The notes: generated by a model from the sequence alone, not told the origin. 36,090 nt of DNA from JBBSHS01 sp038232515 (GCA_038232515.1 JBBSHS010000020.1:1-36090), one strand, 5' to 3'; positions 15,732 to 25,676 are shown, counted from the stretch's first letter. Numbers and translations: made by a program.

Positions 15732-16090
15732 TCACTTCCGATACTTCAGACTCTCCAGCGATCCGAGCACGGCACGGGACACGAGCCGCCGTTGGGCGAC
15801 GGCCACGACCCGGCCCGCGGCGTCGGCCAGCCGGAGCCGGCGGGTGAGCACCCCGCGGCGCAGGTCCAGCTCCCGGCGCTCCTCCAGCACCCGCAGGCCC
15901 CCGGCCGACCACCACGGCCCGTCGGCCACCCGCAGGTCGAAGGGAAGCCAGTTGGTGACGTTGACGAGGTGCTCGTCCTCGACCGACCGGCCGGCGACGT
16001 CGCTCGTCAGCCGGTTGTAGACGCCGGCCCGGCATCGGTGACCACGCGGCCGGGATCCTGGTAGGCGTGCTCCTGCGTGGACGGCAACCC
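15732..16090 (-). pseudogene. GH65 (kojibiose/trehalose phosphorylase-type) N-terminal fragment
   Basis: The minus frame reads AGVYNRLTSDVAGRSVEDEH, NWLPFDLRVADGPWW, LDLRRGVLTRRLRLAD and QRRLVS. These are conserved in the N-terminal beta-sandwich domain of family GH65 phosphorylases and hydrolases. Family proteins are about 750 residues; this piece has fewer than 110 and lacks the catalytic barrel. At its downstream end homology stops at RRLVS and the frame ends in unrelated codons (stop at 15732). Upstream, the codons for AYQDPGRVVTDAG lie in another frame. It is a remnant of a sugar-phosphorylase gene. Confidence 0.65.
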
Positions 16091-16101
16091 GGCGGCTGCT
16101 C

Positions 16102-17055
16102 TCACCCCGCGACGACGACTGCCGCCGGGGCAATGAGCCGGGCGGCGCGGGTGAGGGTGGCGACGGCGCCGGTGGGGTCGGTCAAAGGCAGGTCGTGGTC
16201 GGCGCCCTCGGCCACAGTGAGGCTGACATGGCCCAGCTCGTCGGCCAGCAGGCGGAGGTAGCCGACGTCGGTGACGCCGTCCGCCGTCCCGGCCACCAGC
16301 TCCACCGGGACCTCAAGCCGGGCCAGGACGGCGCCGCTCTGGGCCGAGGCGAGCACGTGTCGGAACGTCTGGGAGTACGAGGCCCAGCTGTGACGGACGC
16401 CATCTCGGCGGATGGGCGAGGGGAAGCCCGGGCGGACGGCGGCGGCAATCAGGCCAGCACCCCTGCGGTGCCGGCACACCCAGGCGCAGTCGATCTCGGC
16501 CCACGGGCTGCCGGTGGCCAATTGTCGCTCCAGCAGGCCCAGAGCGGCGATGCGGTCCCGGGCCGTGGCCTCGTCGGGGTAGATCGGCGGGCAAAAGGCG
16601 ACCACGCCGGCCACGAGGTCGGGTCGGCGTTCGGCGAGGGCGATGGCGAGCAGGCACCCCAGGGAGTGGGCACCGACGACGACCGGGCCGGTGACGCCGA
16701 GCTCGTCGAGGAGGGCAACGAGAGCTGCCACATGATCATCGGTGGTGTAGCCGGAAGGGGGATTGGGGGAATCGCCGAAGCCGAGTAGGTCGGGCACGAC
16801 GAGGCGCCCGGCGCCGGCCAGGGCGTCGTAGGCGCCGCCCCAGTAGACGTTGGAGCCGCCCAGGCCGTGCAGGAGCACCACGCCGGCAGCTCCGTCGCCC
16901 AGGGTGCGGGCGTGCAGGGCGCCGTCATAGGCGGCGCCGCCGCCCGGCGACCAGAAGATTCGCCGTCGCATCGCGGCGGCACGGGCGCCTTGGACCGCCC
17001 CGCCGACGCCGGCGGTGATGGCGGTGCCGACGAGGAGCTTGCGGGCGACGCTCAT
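16102..17055 (-). CDS. Alpha/beta hydrolase
   Basis: A 317-residue protein with a hydrophobic N-terminal helix (about 6-22), probably a membrane anchor or signal. Oxyanion-hole motif LLHGLGGSN (61-69), nucleophile elbow GAHSLG with Ser131, acid region AGTADGVTD and catalytic His in GADHDLPL are all present, so it should be active. The cap region is that of general carboxylesterase or haloperoxidase-type hydrolases. The substrate cannot be named. It is preceded on the same strand after 10 bp by a DUF2933-like membrane protein and probably shares its transcript. Confidence 0.85.
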   Translation of the reverse strand: MSVARKLLVGTAITAGVGGAVQGARAAAMRRRIFWSPGGGAAYDGALHARTLGDGAAGVVLLHGLGGSNVYWGGAYDALAGAGRLVVPDLLGFGDSPNPPSGYTTDDHVAALVALLDELGVTGPVVVGAHSLGCLLAIALAERRPDLVAGVVAFCPPIYPDEATARDRIAALGLLERQLATGSPWAEIDCAWVCRHRRGAGLIAAAVRPGFPSPIRRDGVRHSWASYSQTFRHVLASAQSGAVLARLEVPVELVAGTADGVTDVGYLRLLADELGHVSLTVAEGADHDLPLTDPTGAVATLTRAARLIAPAAVVVAG

Positions 17056-17065
17056 GACGAGGCGG

Positions 17066-17308
17066 CTACCGGTCGACCGGCCGGTCGGCTGGGGCGTGGT
17101 CGTCAGGTTGAGGCTGGCGGCCGACGTGATCGACGCGGCTGGCGCCGCCGTGGTTCATGCCCCGCATCATGAGGAACATCATCAACGGGCAGACCAACAA
17201 GATGAGGGCGAAGGGCGCGAAGCGCCCCACCGGAACCCCCAGCAGGCCGGCCATGGCGATGCCGGCGACGATGCCGATGGCGATCCGGAGATGGTTGGAG
17301 TGGTTCAT
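17066..17308 (-). CDS. DUF2933-like small membrane protein
   Basis: An 80-residue protein starting MNHSNHLRIAIGIV. Two hydrophobic helices are followed by CPLMMFLMMRGMNHGG, the Met/His-rich signature of DUF2933 proteins, which are often found beside heavy-metal resistance genes. Met and His residues could bind copper, but this is inference. ATG 17306-17308 is fixed by AAGGAG six bases upstream. The open frame up to 17419 has no ribosome site or homology. It is first in a two-gene operon with the alpha/beta hydrolase. Confidence 0.75.
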   Translation of the reverse strand: MNHSNHLRIAIGIVAGIAMAGLLGVPVGRFAPFALILLVCPLMMFLMMRGMNHGGASRVDHVGRQPQPDDHAPADRPVDR

Positions 17309-17491
17309 GGTGAGCTCCTTGGTGTTCTCGCCGCGAAGGCGTCTCGGGAGTTGACCGGGAAGGTCGTCCGTCATCCAACAGTGGCAGCAGCCGAACCCAG
17401 TGCCATCCGCAACCGGCACGGAGCCTTGGTGCGGGGATTCCGCATCAGACGCGGGTTTCGCCCGTGCGAGCGATCCGCAAACTGATCCGTA

Positions 17492-18852
17492 GTGGACCCC
17501 GATGCGCAGCGCCCGCCCCGATGGGAACGTGGTGAAGGCCAGGAGAGCCCGGCGATCGCCTGGCTGCGGGGATTCCAGACCGGGCAGAGCTACTACGCTT
17601 CGTCACCGGTGGCATCGCTGGCGACTGGCTCCGAGGCCGGCGCGTCCGGCTGGCCCGAGAAGGTCCAGACGCTGCTCGACGCGGCGTTGGAGCTGTCCGG
17701 CGAGCACGAGCTGGATACGGTGCTGCGCCGCATCGTGGCCGGCGCAGCCAGCATCGCCGAGGCCCGCTACGCGGCGCTCGGAATCTACGACGCCACCGGC
17801 ACGATCGAGTCGTTCATCCACCACGGCATGGACGACGCCACGGTGAAGAGCATCGGGACGCTTCCCCACGGCGTGGGCCTGCTCGGCGAGGTGATCGTCG
17901 CCCGGGGCCCCATCCGGCTGGAGAACCTGGGCGCCGATCCCCGCGCTGGTGGCTTCCCGCCCGAGCACCCGCCGATGCGCAGCTTCCTCGGGGTGCCGGT
18001 AGCCCGGGGCAGCCAGCGCTACGGGAACCTTTACCTGACCGAGCGGGAGGATGGGCTGCCCTTCGACGACGAGGGTGAGGCCCTGGTCGTCGCCTTCGCC
18101 GCCCTCGCCGCGGCGGCCATCGAGAGCGCCCGCCTCGTGCAGGCCGAGCGGGGCCGGGCTGAGGCGGTCGCCGCCCTGGCCGCGGCCACCGAGCGCGCCG
18201 CAGTCAACCGCCGCATGCTGGCGGAGATCCTCAATGCCCAGGAACTGGAGCGGACCCGGGTGTCTCGCGACCTCCACGACGACGTGGGCCAGGCCCTCAC
18301 CTCGGTCCTGCTCGCGCTGCGACTGGTCGAGTCCTCCCTCGACGGCGACGACGTCGTCGACGCCCGCCGGCACACCGCAGACGTACGGGAACTCGTCGCC
18401 GATGCCCTGGGCCGGGCCCGCCGGCTGCCTTCGACCTGCGGCCGACGGTCCTCGACGACGTCGGCCTGGTCGCCGCCCTGGAGCGCCTGGCCCAGGACCT
18501 CAACGCCCGTGGCGACCTCTCGGTCGAGCTGGCCAGCGAAGGCCTCACCGGGTCCCGACTGGCCCCCGGCATCGAGACCGTGGTCTACCGCGTCGTTCAG
18601 GAGGCGCTGACCAATGTCGTCCGCTACGCCGGAGCGGCCTGCGCCAGCGTCACCGTGATCGTGGCCGAAGGGCGGGTGCGGGCGCTGGTGGAGGACGAAG
18701 GCGCCGGCTTCGACCCCGACTCGGTGCCGGCGCGTACCCATCTCGGCATCGAGGGCATGGCCGAGCGGGCCAACCTGGTGGGCGGGACCGTGGAGGTCTC
18801 CTCGGCGCCGGGCGCCGGCACGACGGTCATCCTTGAGGTCCCTGTTGACTGA
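17492..18852 (+). pseudogene. GAF-domain NarL-type sensor histidine kinase, frameshifted
   Basis: The first frame (17492 to about 18425) holds a GAF domain (about 55-205) with LPHGVGLLGEVI, PPEHPPMRSFLGVPVARG and GNLYLTEREDGLPF, close to the GAF domains of DevS/DosT, and a HisKA_3 domain with VSRDLHDDVGQ, phospho-acceptor His262. At about 18427 one base is missing: CTGCCTTCGAC where CTGGCCTTCGAC would give LAFDLRP. The remainder, in the next frame, has the HATPase motifs EALTNVVRYA, EDEGAGFDPDS and GIEGMAERA and ends 18850-18852. Restoring one base gives 453 residues. Either a real lesion or an assembly error. It overlaps the response regulator. Confidence 0.85.
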
Positions 18853-19408
18853 TGCGGTGCGCGTCGCTCTGTGCGACGACCACGCCGTCGTGCGCAGTGG
18901 GCTGCGTCGGATTCTCGACGCCGAGGAGGATCTCGAAGTGGTGGGCGAGGCCGGGAGCGTCAAGGAGGCCGTCGCCGTGGCTGGCGGCACCTTTCCGGAC
19001 GTCTTCGTCATGGACCTGGGCCTGCCCGACGGCAGCGGGATCGCGGCCACTGCCGAGGTGCTGGCTGCGAGCCCGGCGACCCGGGTGCTCGTGCTCAGCG
19101 TGCACGACGACATCGCCTACCTGCGGCGCGCCTTCGAGGCCGGCGCCACCGGCTACCTGGTCAAGGAGGCGGCCGACATCGAGCTGGTCCAGGCCGTCCG
19201 CCAAGTGGCCAACGGCAGGCAGTACGTGCACCCGAGCCTGGGCGCCGCCCTGCTCGCCCCCAACGCCCCGCCGGCCCATCTCGGCGGGCCCGGTGGCGAG
19301 CTGAGCGAGCGCGAGCTCGAGGTCGGCTGCTCGCACTGCCCCTGCCCGCCTCCGGCCGCGGACGCTCCGCAGCCCGGGATCCTGACCGAAAGGACCACGA
19401 CACCATGA
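18845..19408 (+). CDS. NarL-type response regulator lacking its HTH domain
   Basis: The receiver domain is intact: VRVALCDDHAVVRSGLRRIL, phospho-acceptor Asp57 in VMDLGLPDG, VLVLSVHDD and GYLVKEAADIEL with the conserved Lys. After the linker, the LuxR HTH begins as LSERELEV and then breaks off. The last ~24 residues are unrelated, and only about 80 bases remain before phosphoketolase. A functional DNA-binding domain needs about 60 more residues, so the gene has lost it by deletion plus frameshift. TTG 18845 is supported by GAGG at 18835-18838. GTG 18857 is an alternative. It is the partner of the adjacent GAF kinase. Confidence 0.8.
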   Translation: MTDAVRVALCDDHAVVRSGLRRILDAEEDLEVVGEAGSVKEAVAVAGGTFPDVFVMDLGLPDGSGIAATAEVLAASPATRVLVLSVHDDIAYLRRAFEAGATGYLVKEAADIELVQAVRQVANGRQYVHPSLGAALLAPNAPPAHLGGPGGELSERELEVGCSHCPCPPPAADAPQPGILTERTTTP

Positions 19409-21782
19409 TCGACACCCGAGAGCTGAAGGCCGCGACCGGCGAGGAGCTCGACCTCCTCGACCGTTGGTGGCGGGCCGCCAACTACCTGTCGGTCGGGCAG
19501 ATCTACTTGCTGGCCAACCCGCAGCTGGGCGAACCGCTCGCCGCCGACCACATCAAGCCCCGGCTGCTGGGCCACTGGGGGACCACGCCGGGCCTGAACT
19601 TCCTCTACGCCCACCTGAACCGGGTCATCCGCACCCGCGACCTGAACATGGCCTTCGTGGCCGGACCGGGCCATGGTGGGCCGGCGATGGTGGCCAACGC
19701 CTGGCTGGAGGGCACCTACAGCGAGATCTACCCCGATGTCAGCGCCGACGTCGCCGGGATGGGCCGGCTCTTCCGGCAGTTCTCATTCCCCGGCGGCATC
19801 CCAAGCCACGCGTCGCCGGAGACGCCGGGCTCGATCAGCGAGGGGGGCGAGCTCGGCTACTCCTTGGCCCACGCCTACGGGGCCGCCTTCGACAACCCCG
19901 ACCTCATAATGGCCTGCGTCATCGGCGACGGGGAGGCCGAGACCGGGGCGCTGGCCGCCAGCTGGCACTCCAACAAGTTCCTCGACCCCGTCCACGACGG
20001 CGCGGTGCTGCCCATCCTGCACCTCAACGGCTACAAGATCGCCAACCCCACCGTGCTGGCCCGCATCCCCGACGAAGAGCTCACCAAGCTGCTCGAGGCT
20101 ACGGGCACACGGTGTACCGCGTCGAGGGCGACGATCCCGAGGCCATGCACCAGGCCATGGCCGCGACCCTGGACGCCATCTGCGACCACATCGCCGACGT
20201 CCAGGACGCGGCCCGGAACGGCTCGGCGGCGGGCAAGCGGCCTCGGTGGCCGGTACTGGTGCTGCGCTCGCCCAAGGGCTGGACCGGACCGGCCGAGGTC
20301 GACGGTGTGGCCGTGGAGGGCACCTGGCGGTCCCACCAGGTGCCGCTGAAGGCCGTGCGGACGAACCCCGAGCACCTGGCGCAGCTGGAGCACTGGCTGC
20401 GCAGCTACCGGCCCGAGGAGCTCTTCGACGCCGACGGTCGGCTCCGAGCGGACATCGCCGCCCAGGCCCCCGAGGGCCCCCGCCGCATGAGCGCCAATCC
20501 GCATGCCAACGGGGGCGCGCTGCTCACCGACCTGGCCCTGCCCGACTGGCGCGACTACGCCGTCGACGTACCGGCGCCGGGACGCACGCTCACCGAGCCC
20601 ACGCGCACCCTCGGGTCGCTGCTGCGTGACGTCATGCGCCTCAGCGCCGACGACCGCAACTTCCGCATCTTCGGGCCCGACGAGACCGAGTCCAACCGCC
20701 TCGGCGCCGTCTACGAGGCGACGGGCAAGGCATGGCAGGCCGAGGCGTCGGCGGCGGACAACCACCTCGCTTCCGACGGGCGGGTCATGGAGGTCCTCAG
20801 CGAGCACCTGTGCCAGGGGTGGCTGGAGGGCTACCTGCTGACCGGCCGCCACGGCCTGTTCTCCTGCTACGAGGCCTTCGTCCACATCATCGACTCGATG
20901 TTCAACCAGCACGCCAAGTGGCTCAAGGTCACCCGCGGCCTCGAGTGGCGGCGTTCGGTGGCCTCGCTCAACTACCTGCTCACCTCCCACGTCTGGCGCC
21001 AGGACCAGAACGGGTTCTCCCACCAGGATCCCGGCTTCATCGACCACGTCGTCAACAAGAAGGCCGACGTCATCCGCGTCTACCTCCCGCCCGACACCAA
21101 CACGCTGCTGTCGACGGCGGATCACTGCCTGCGCAGCCGGAACTACGTCAACGTCATCGTCGCCGGCAAGCAGCCGTGTCTGGACTGGCTCGACCCGGAG
21201 GCCGCCGCCCTCCACTGCGCCCGGGGGATCGGCGTGTGGGATTGGGCCGGCACCGACGGGGGTGCCCAGCCCGACGTGGTCATGGCCTGTGCCGGCGACG
21301 TCCCCACCCTGGAGACCCTGGCCGCGGTCGACCTGCTCCGCCGCCACCTCCCCGATGTGGCGGTACGGGTCGTCAACGTTGTCGACCTCATGCGCCTCCA
21401 GCCCACCACCGAGCACCCCCACGGGCTGAGCGACGCAGACTTCGATGCCCTGTTCACCGTCGACACGCCGGTGATCTTCGCTTTCCACGGCTACCCGTCG
21501 CTCATCCACCACCTCACCTACCGGCGCACCAACCACGACAACATCCACGTGCGCGGCTACAAGGAGGAGGGCACGACCACGACACCGTTCGACATGGTCA
21601 TGCTCAACGACCTCGACCGCTTCCGCCTGGTGATGGATGTCATCGACCGGGTCCCCGGTCTGGGCCAGCGGGCCGCGGCTGTCCGACAGGAGATGGTCGA
21701 CCAGCGGGCCCGGGCCCGGACCTGGACCCGCGAACACGGAGAGGATCTCGCCGAGGTGACCGACTGGACCTGGCCGGGCTGA
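19405..21782 (+). pseudogene. xfp: Xylulose-5-P/fructose-6-P phosphoketolase, one frameshift
   Basis: This TPP enzyme splits xylulose-5-phosphate or fructose-6-phosphate with phosphate to acetyl phosphate. Signatures EGGELGYSLAHAYGAAFDNP and GDGEAETG (TPP/Mg site) lie in the first frame, as do GPGHGGPAMVANAWLEG and LNGYKIANPTVLAR. At about 20098 one G is missing (GAGGCTACGGG where GAGGGCTACGGG would read GYGHTVYRVEG), shifting the rest, which is complete to the family C-terminus (TNHDNIHVRGYKEEGTTTTP). Restoring one base gives 792 residues, the normal length, so the lesion may be an assembly error. The stop shares a base with the acetate kinase start. Confidence 0.92.
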
Positions 21783-22876
21783 TGCGGGTGCTGGCCGTCA
21801 ACGCCGGGTCGACCACCCTGAAGCTGCGCCTACTCGCCGCCGACGATGAGGTCGAGTCGTCCCTGGATCTCGATCCCTGGGACGGCTCGCTCGACGGAGG
21901 CCCGCTAGCCGAGTGGTTGGACGACCTGGGTGGCGTCGACGCCGTCGGCCACCGCGTCGTCCATGGGGGAGACCGTTTTGCGGGGCCGGTGCGAATCGAC
22001 GCCGACGTTCTCGACGCCATCGCCGGGCTGACCAGCCTGGCGCCGCTGCACCAGCCCCGTGGCCTCGCCGGCATCGACGCGGTGGGCTTCGCACTCGGTG
22101 GCGTTCCCGCAGTCGCCTGCTTCGACACCGCGTTCCACGCCACCATCCCGGAGTCGGCGGCCACCTACGCCCTGCCGGGGGAGTGGCGGCGAAGGTGGCC
22201 GCTTCGGCGGTTCGGCTTCCATGGGCTCTCTCACGCCTGGGCCTCGCGCCGGGCCGCGGAGATGGCCGGCAGGCCCGTCGAGGAGCTGCGTACCGTGTCC
22301 TGCCATCTCGGCGGCGGCGCCTCGCTGTGCGCGGTCCTCGGGGGACGTTCGGTCGAGGAGACCATGGGGTTCAGCCCGATGGAGGGCCTGGTCATGGCGA
22401 CCCGCCCGGGCTCGGTTGATCCCGGCCTCGTGCTGTGGTTGCTGCAGCAGGGCGGGCTGGCCGTCGAGGAGGTCGCCTTCGGCCTGGAGCACCGCGCCGG
22501 ACTGGCGGGACTGGCCGGGGGCTCGGGAGACATGAGGGATGTCATGGCCTCCGCTGATCGGGGCGACCCCGCCGCCACCCTGGCCCTGGCTGTCCACGGC
22601 CACCGCCTGCGGCGGGAGATAGCGGCCATGGCCGCCGCCCTCGGCGGCCTCGACGTGTTGGTCTTCACCGGTGGAATCGGCGAGCACCAACCTCGAGTGC
22701 GGGCCGACGCAGGCGACGGGCTCGGTTTCCTCGGTGTCGCCGTCGACCCGGCCGCCAACGCCGCGGTGGCCGGCGACGGCGACATCACCGCACCGGGCTG
22801 CCCTGTCCGTACCGTCGTCGTCGCCTCCCGCGAGGATCTCGAGATCGCCCGCCAGGTGCGGGAGACTCTGGTATGA
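21782..22876 (+). CDS. ackA: Acetate kinase
   Basis: A 364-residue ASKHA-fold kinase converting acetyl phosphate and ADP to acetate and ATP. Motifs in order: VNAGSTTLKLRLL, HRVVHGGDRF, CFDTAFHATIPE, FGFHGLSHAWASRR, HLGGGASLCAVLGGRS, FSPMEGLVMATRPGSVDPG and FTGGIGEHQPRVR. It is shorter than the usual ~400 residues, mainly in the N-terminal half. Its ATG shares one base with the phosphoketolase stop (TGATG), so the two are coupled: acetyl phosphate made by the first is converted to ATP by the second, the end of the bifid-type shunt. Confidence 0.93.
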   Translation: MRVLAVNAGSTTLKLRLLAADDEVESSLDLDPWDGSLDGGPLAEWLDDLGGVDAVGHRVVHGGDRFAGPVRIDADVLDAIAGLTSLAPLHQPRGLAGIDAVGFALGGVPAVACFDTAFHATIPESAATYALPGEWRRRWPLRRFGFHGLSHAWASRRAAEMAGRPVEELRTVSCHLGGGASLCAVLGGRSVEETMGFSPMEGLVMATRPGSVDPGLVLWLLQQGGLAVEEVAFGLEHRAGLAGLAGGSGDMRDVMASADRGDPAATLALAVHGHRLRREIAAMAAALGGLDVLVFTGGIGEHQPRVRADAGDGLGFLGVAVDPAANAAVAGDGDITAPGCPVRTVVVASREDLEIARQVRETLV

Positions 22877-22982
22877 AGGCGCAATTTCACACGCCCGTTG
22901 CCTCGAACGATCAAGGAAGGGAAGCGTTGGGGGTGGTCGGATGAGGCAGAGGTGCGGGTCCAGATTTGGAGGGAGCATCCAC

Positions 22983-23441
22983 ATGGAGACAGGGTCGAAC
23001 GCGCTCGAGGTGCTGGGCGAGGAGGAATGCCTCGATCTGCTGGCATCAGGGGAAATTGGCCGAGTCGGCGTGGTGGTCGACGGTCAGCCCCTCATCTTTC
23101 CGGTGAACTACGTGATCGACGGCCGGTTCGTGGTCGTGCACACCGACCTGGGACCGATGTTGAGCGGGGCCTCTCAATCCCCGGTGGCCTTCGAGGTCGA
23201 CAGCTTCGAAACCGCCACCCGGAGTGGCTGGAGCGTCCTCGTGCAGGGAATGGCGAACGACGTGACGGATGCCATGGACCACTCGTCCGAGCACCTGCAG
23301 ACTGTCGGGGTGTCACCGTGGGCGCCGGGACCCAGGCCACGCCTCCTGCGCATCAGCGCCACAAAGGTCACCGGCCGCCGTTTCCGGGGTGCAAGCGTAG
23401 CGCGCACGGATGGTGTCGCCGCCGAAGCCGGGCATGATTGA
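22983..23441 (+). CDS. Pyridoxamine 5'-phosphate oxidase-family (PPOX) flavoprotein
   Basis: A 152-residue split-barrel protein: CLDLLASGEIGRVGVVVDG, PLIFPVNYVIDGRFVVVHTD, PVAFEVDSFE, GWSVLVQGMA and the C-terminal VTGRRF motif. Members bind FMN or F420 and act in redox reactions. Small actinobacterial members often lie in stress or dormancy loci. The substrate is unknown. ATG 22983 follows GGAGGG by a normal distance; ATG 22941 upstream would add 14 unconserved residues. The last ~15 residues after GRRF overlap the opposite-strand hydrolase remnant. Confidence 0.85.
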   Translation: METGSNALEVLGEEECLDLLASGEIGRVGVVVDGQPLIFPVNYVIDGRFVVVHTDLGPMLSGASQSPVAFEVDSFETATRSGWSVLVQGMANDVTDAMDHSSEHLQTVGVSPWAPGPRPRLLRISATKVTGRRFRGASVARTDGVAAEAGHD

Positions 23442-24220
23442 ACCACCAGAGCGCCACCAGTCCGTCGTGTTCGGCGGCCAGCACCTGGGCCAGGTCGGGC
23501 GCCACGCTGGCGGCACTCGAACCCGCCAGTTTGAACGCCTCCCGGAGCGCCTGGGCCGCCACCCGACAACGCCCGCTGCGCCTGCTCGACAACGGGGTTC
23601 ATGGACACGAAGTCGTGGGTCACACCTTCGAAGCGCAGCGTGGTCGCCGTCACGCCGGCGTCGAGGAGCTGGCGGCCGAAGGCCTCACCCTGGTCCCGGA
23701 GCGGGTCGTACTCGGCGGTGAGAAGCAGGGTCCTCGGCAGCCCGGACAGTTCGGATCGACCGGCGATCGCGGGCGAGAGCCGCGAATCGTTGCGGTCCCG
23801 GGGCGAGGAGACGACCTGGTCGGTGAGCCATCGCAGCGTCTCGGTGCCCAGCGGTCTCGTCGACACATGCTCTGCGTACGAGGGCCAGTCATGGCGGAGA
23901 AGATCGGTGACCGGGTACAAGAGCAGCTCGAAGACCGGCCGCGGCCCGGCCGAGCCCCGAAGCGTGAGGCGCGTGGCCAGCGCCATGGTGGCTCCTGCGC
24001 CCTCGCCGCCGACCGCGACACGCGTCGGGTCACCGCTCAGCTCGGCGATGTTGGCCAGAACCCACCTGGTGGCCACGACGACGTCGTCATGGGCGGTCGG
24101 GAATCGCGTCTCCGGGGCGAGCCGGTAGCCGACGAGACCACGATGCAGCCGGCGCGGTTGCTCAGCGCCAGGCCGCGTTCCTCGAAGGTCACATACGCGG
24201 CTTCGAGCGTTTCGGTGGGG
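23368..24220 (-). pseudogene. HSL-type alpha/beta hydrolase (lipase/esterase) remnant
   Basis: Pieces in different minus frames align to the hormone-sensitive-lipase family: NRAGCIVV, then after one missing base VGYRLAPETRFPTAHDDVVV, RWVLANIAELSGDPTRVAVG, YPVTDLLRHDWPSYAEHV, LTAEYDPLRDQGEAFG (acid) and GVTHDFVSMNP (His). After a second shift near 23565 the end reads VAAQALREAFKLAG. The nucleophile elbow is GGEGAGA where the family has GDSAGG, so the catalytic serine is gone. The N-terminal HGGG oxyanion region is also missing. The gene is dead; exact ends are uncertain. Confidence 0.75.
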
Positions 24221-24237
24221 CGACCTGAATGGCTACA

Positions 24238-25458
24238 TCAGCCGACCGTGGCCGAATTGCTGCTGGCGTCGCTGAAATAACGAGGGTCGACGTCGGCGAA
24301 GCCCCTGTAGTGGAAAACCCGGGTCATGCCAACCGGGGCGCCGTTGAAACCCGACATCATGCCGTTGGCCGTGTGGTGCGGGAAGTGGCAGTGGAAGACC
24401 CAGTTCCCCGGGTTGTTCGCGACGAACTCGAGCTCGTAGAAGTCGCCCGGACTGACCGTCTGCGTCGTCTCACGTACCAGCGGGTTCTCGTGGCCGTTCT
24501 TCGAGACTGCCAGCTCGTCGTGACCGTGCAGGTGCATCGAGTGCACTTGCTGCGAGGCGTTGTAGACCCGGATGCGTACCCGGTCGCCTTTCTCGACCTC
24601 GATGGTGCCTTGGGCAGCGTCACCGGTCTTGCCGTTGATGGTGTCGATTGGGAACTGCTTGGCCGGACCGTGCCGAACGGTTGCACCAGCGAGCCTTCGG
24701 ACTCCCAACCCCAGATCTGCAGGGTCATGTTGACATCGACATCGGCCTTGACCGACTCGTGCTGCTTGCGCGGCAGCACGTCCCACATACCGACGAGGCC
24801 GCGCATGTCCTGCACGGCGGTCTCGAAGTGGGAGTGGTAGGCGAAGCTGCCGACGTGGCCGGGCACGAACGCGGGATAGGCGAAGGTCGCCCCGGCCTTG
24901 ACCGGCTCGGGCTGGCTGATACCGGCCACCCCGTCGGACTCGTTGGGCTGGTGCAGCCCGTGGACGTGGATCGTCGTAGCGTCCGGCAGCTGGTTGACGA
25001 CCTTGATCTGCACTTGCTCGCCCTCGTAGGAGATCAACGTCGGGCCGGGACTTCCCGCCGGCGCGCCGGGTGCGGCATAACCCCCACACGGCCGCAGTCT
25101 TCAGCGGAAAGTTCGCGATCTTCTGGGCGACCTGCTTCGCCGTCAGGTCGAAGGTGCGCCGGCAGCCGCCGGGTAGCGGCTTCTTGTCGTCAACCTGCCG
25201 GCCGCCGTCGCAGGCGACCTGCCCAAGGTAGGTCGGAACATCCGGCGTCGTCGGAATCGTCGGCTCGACCATTGGGCCGGTGCCGGTTTTCTCGTACTGG
25301 ACCCCGAACTCTGCCTTCGCCGTCGAGGTACCAGCCGTCGGACCGGCATCATCCCGGCCAGGCGAGCAGGCAGCCAGAACAAGTGCTCCCGCCGCCCCCA
25401 TTGCGACCAGGGCCAAGCGATGATGGCGCCGGTGCACCGACGGAGGGGACTGAGACAA
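24238..25458 (-). pseudogene. Multicopper oxidase lipoprotein with two offsetting frameshifts
   Basis: Conceptual 406-residue secreted cupredoxin oxidase. The TTG start follows AAGGG. Signal LALVAMGAAGALVLAACS gives lipid-anchored Cys31. An extra T at about 25079 shifts the frame (KTAAVWG then YAAPGAPAG), and a second lesion near 24660 restores it, so total length stays a multiple of three. Copper ligands: HVHG at about 164, YHSHF at about 208, HSMHLHGHDE at about 306, and FHCHFPHHTANGMM at about 355 with type 1 Cys and Met. The family couples substrate oxidation to O2 reduction. If the indels are real, about 140 central residues are scrambled. Confidence 0.8.
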
Positions 25459-25676
25459 GGTTGATCACCCTTCGCGGTCGTCGTGCAGACGCAACTCCTA
25501 CCTAACCGGCGGAGCGCTGTCATCTGAGCGTACCCGGTGTGCCCGGAACTCGGCGGTGCGAGCGCCCGTCGATGTCTCCGGGTGACCGCATTGGGCCTGC
25601 CGCTTCACCGCCTCCGCCGCCACCGAGTAGAGAAGGTGTTGGCTAAGGTCGCACAGCCCGCCCGCAAGAAGCACTG

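Noticed and set aside
17309..17491. DosR-like palindrome upstream of the GAF kinase
   Set aside because: I looked for GGGAC...GTCCC-type symmetry here and upstream of the USP, PPOX and phosphoketolase genes and saw none.
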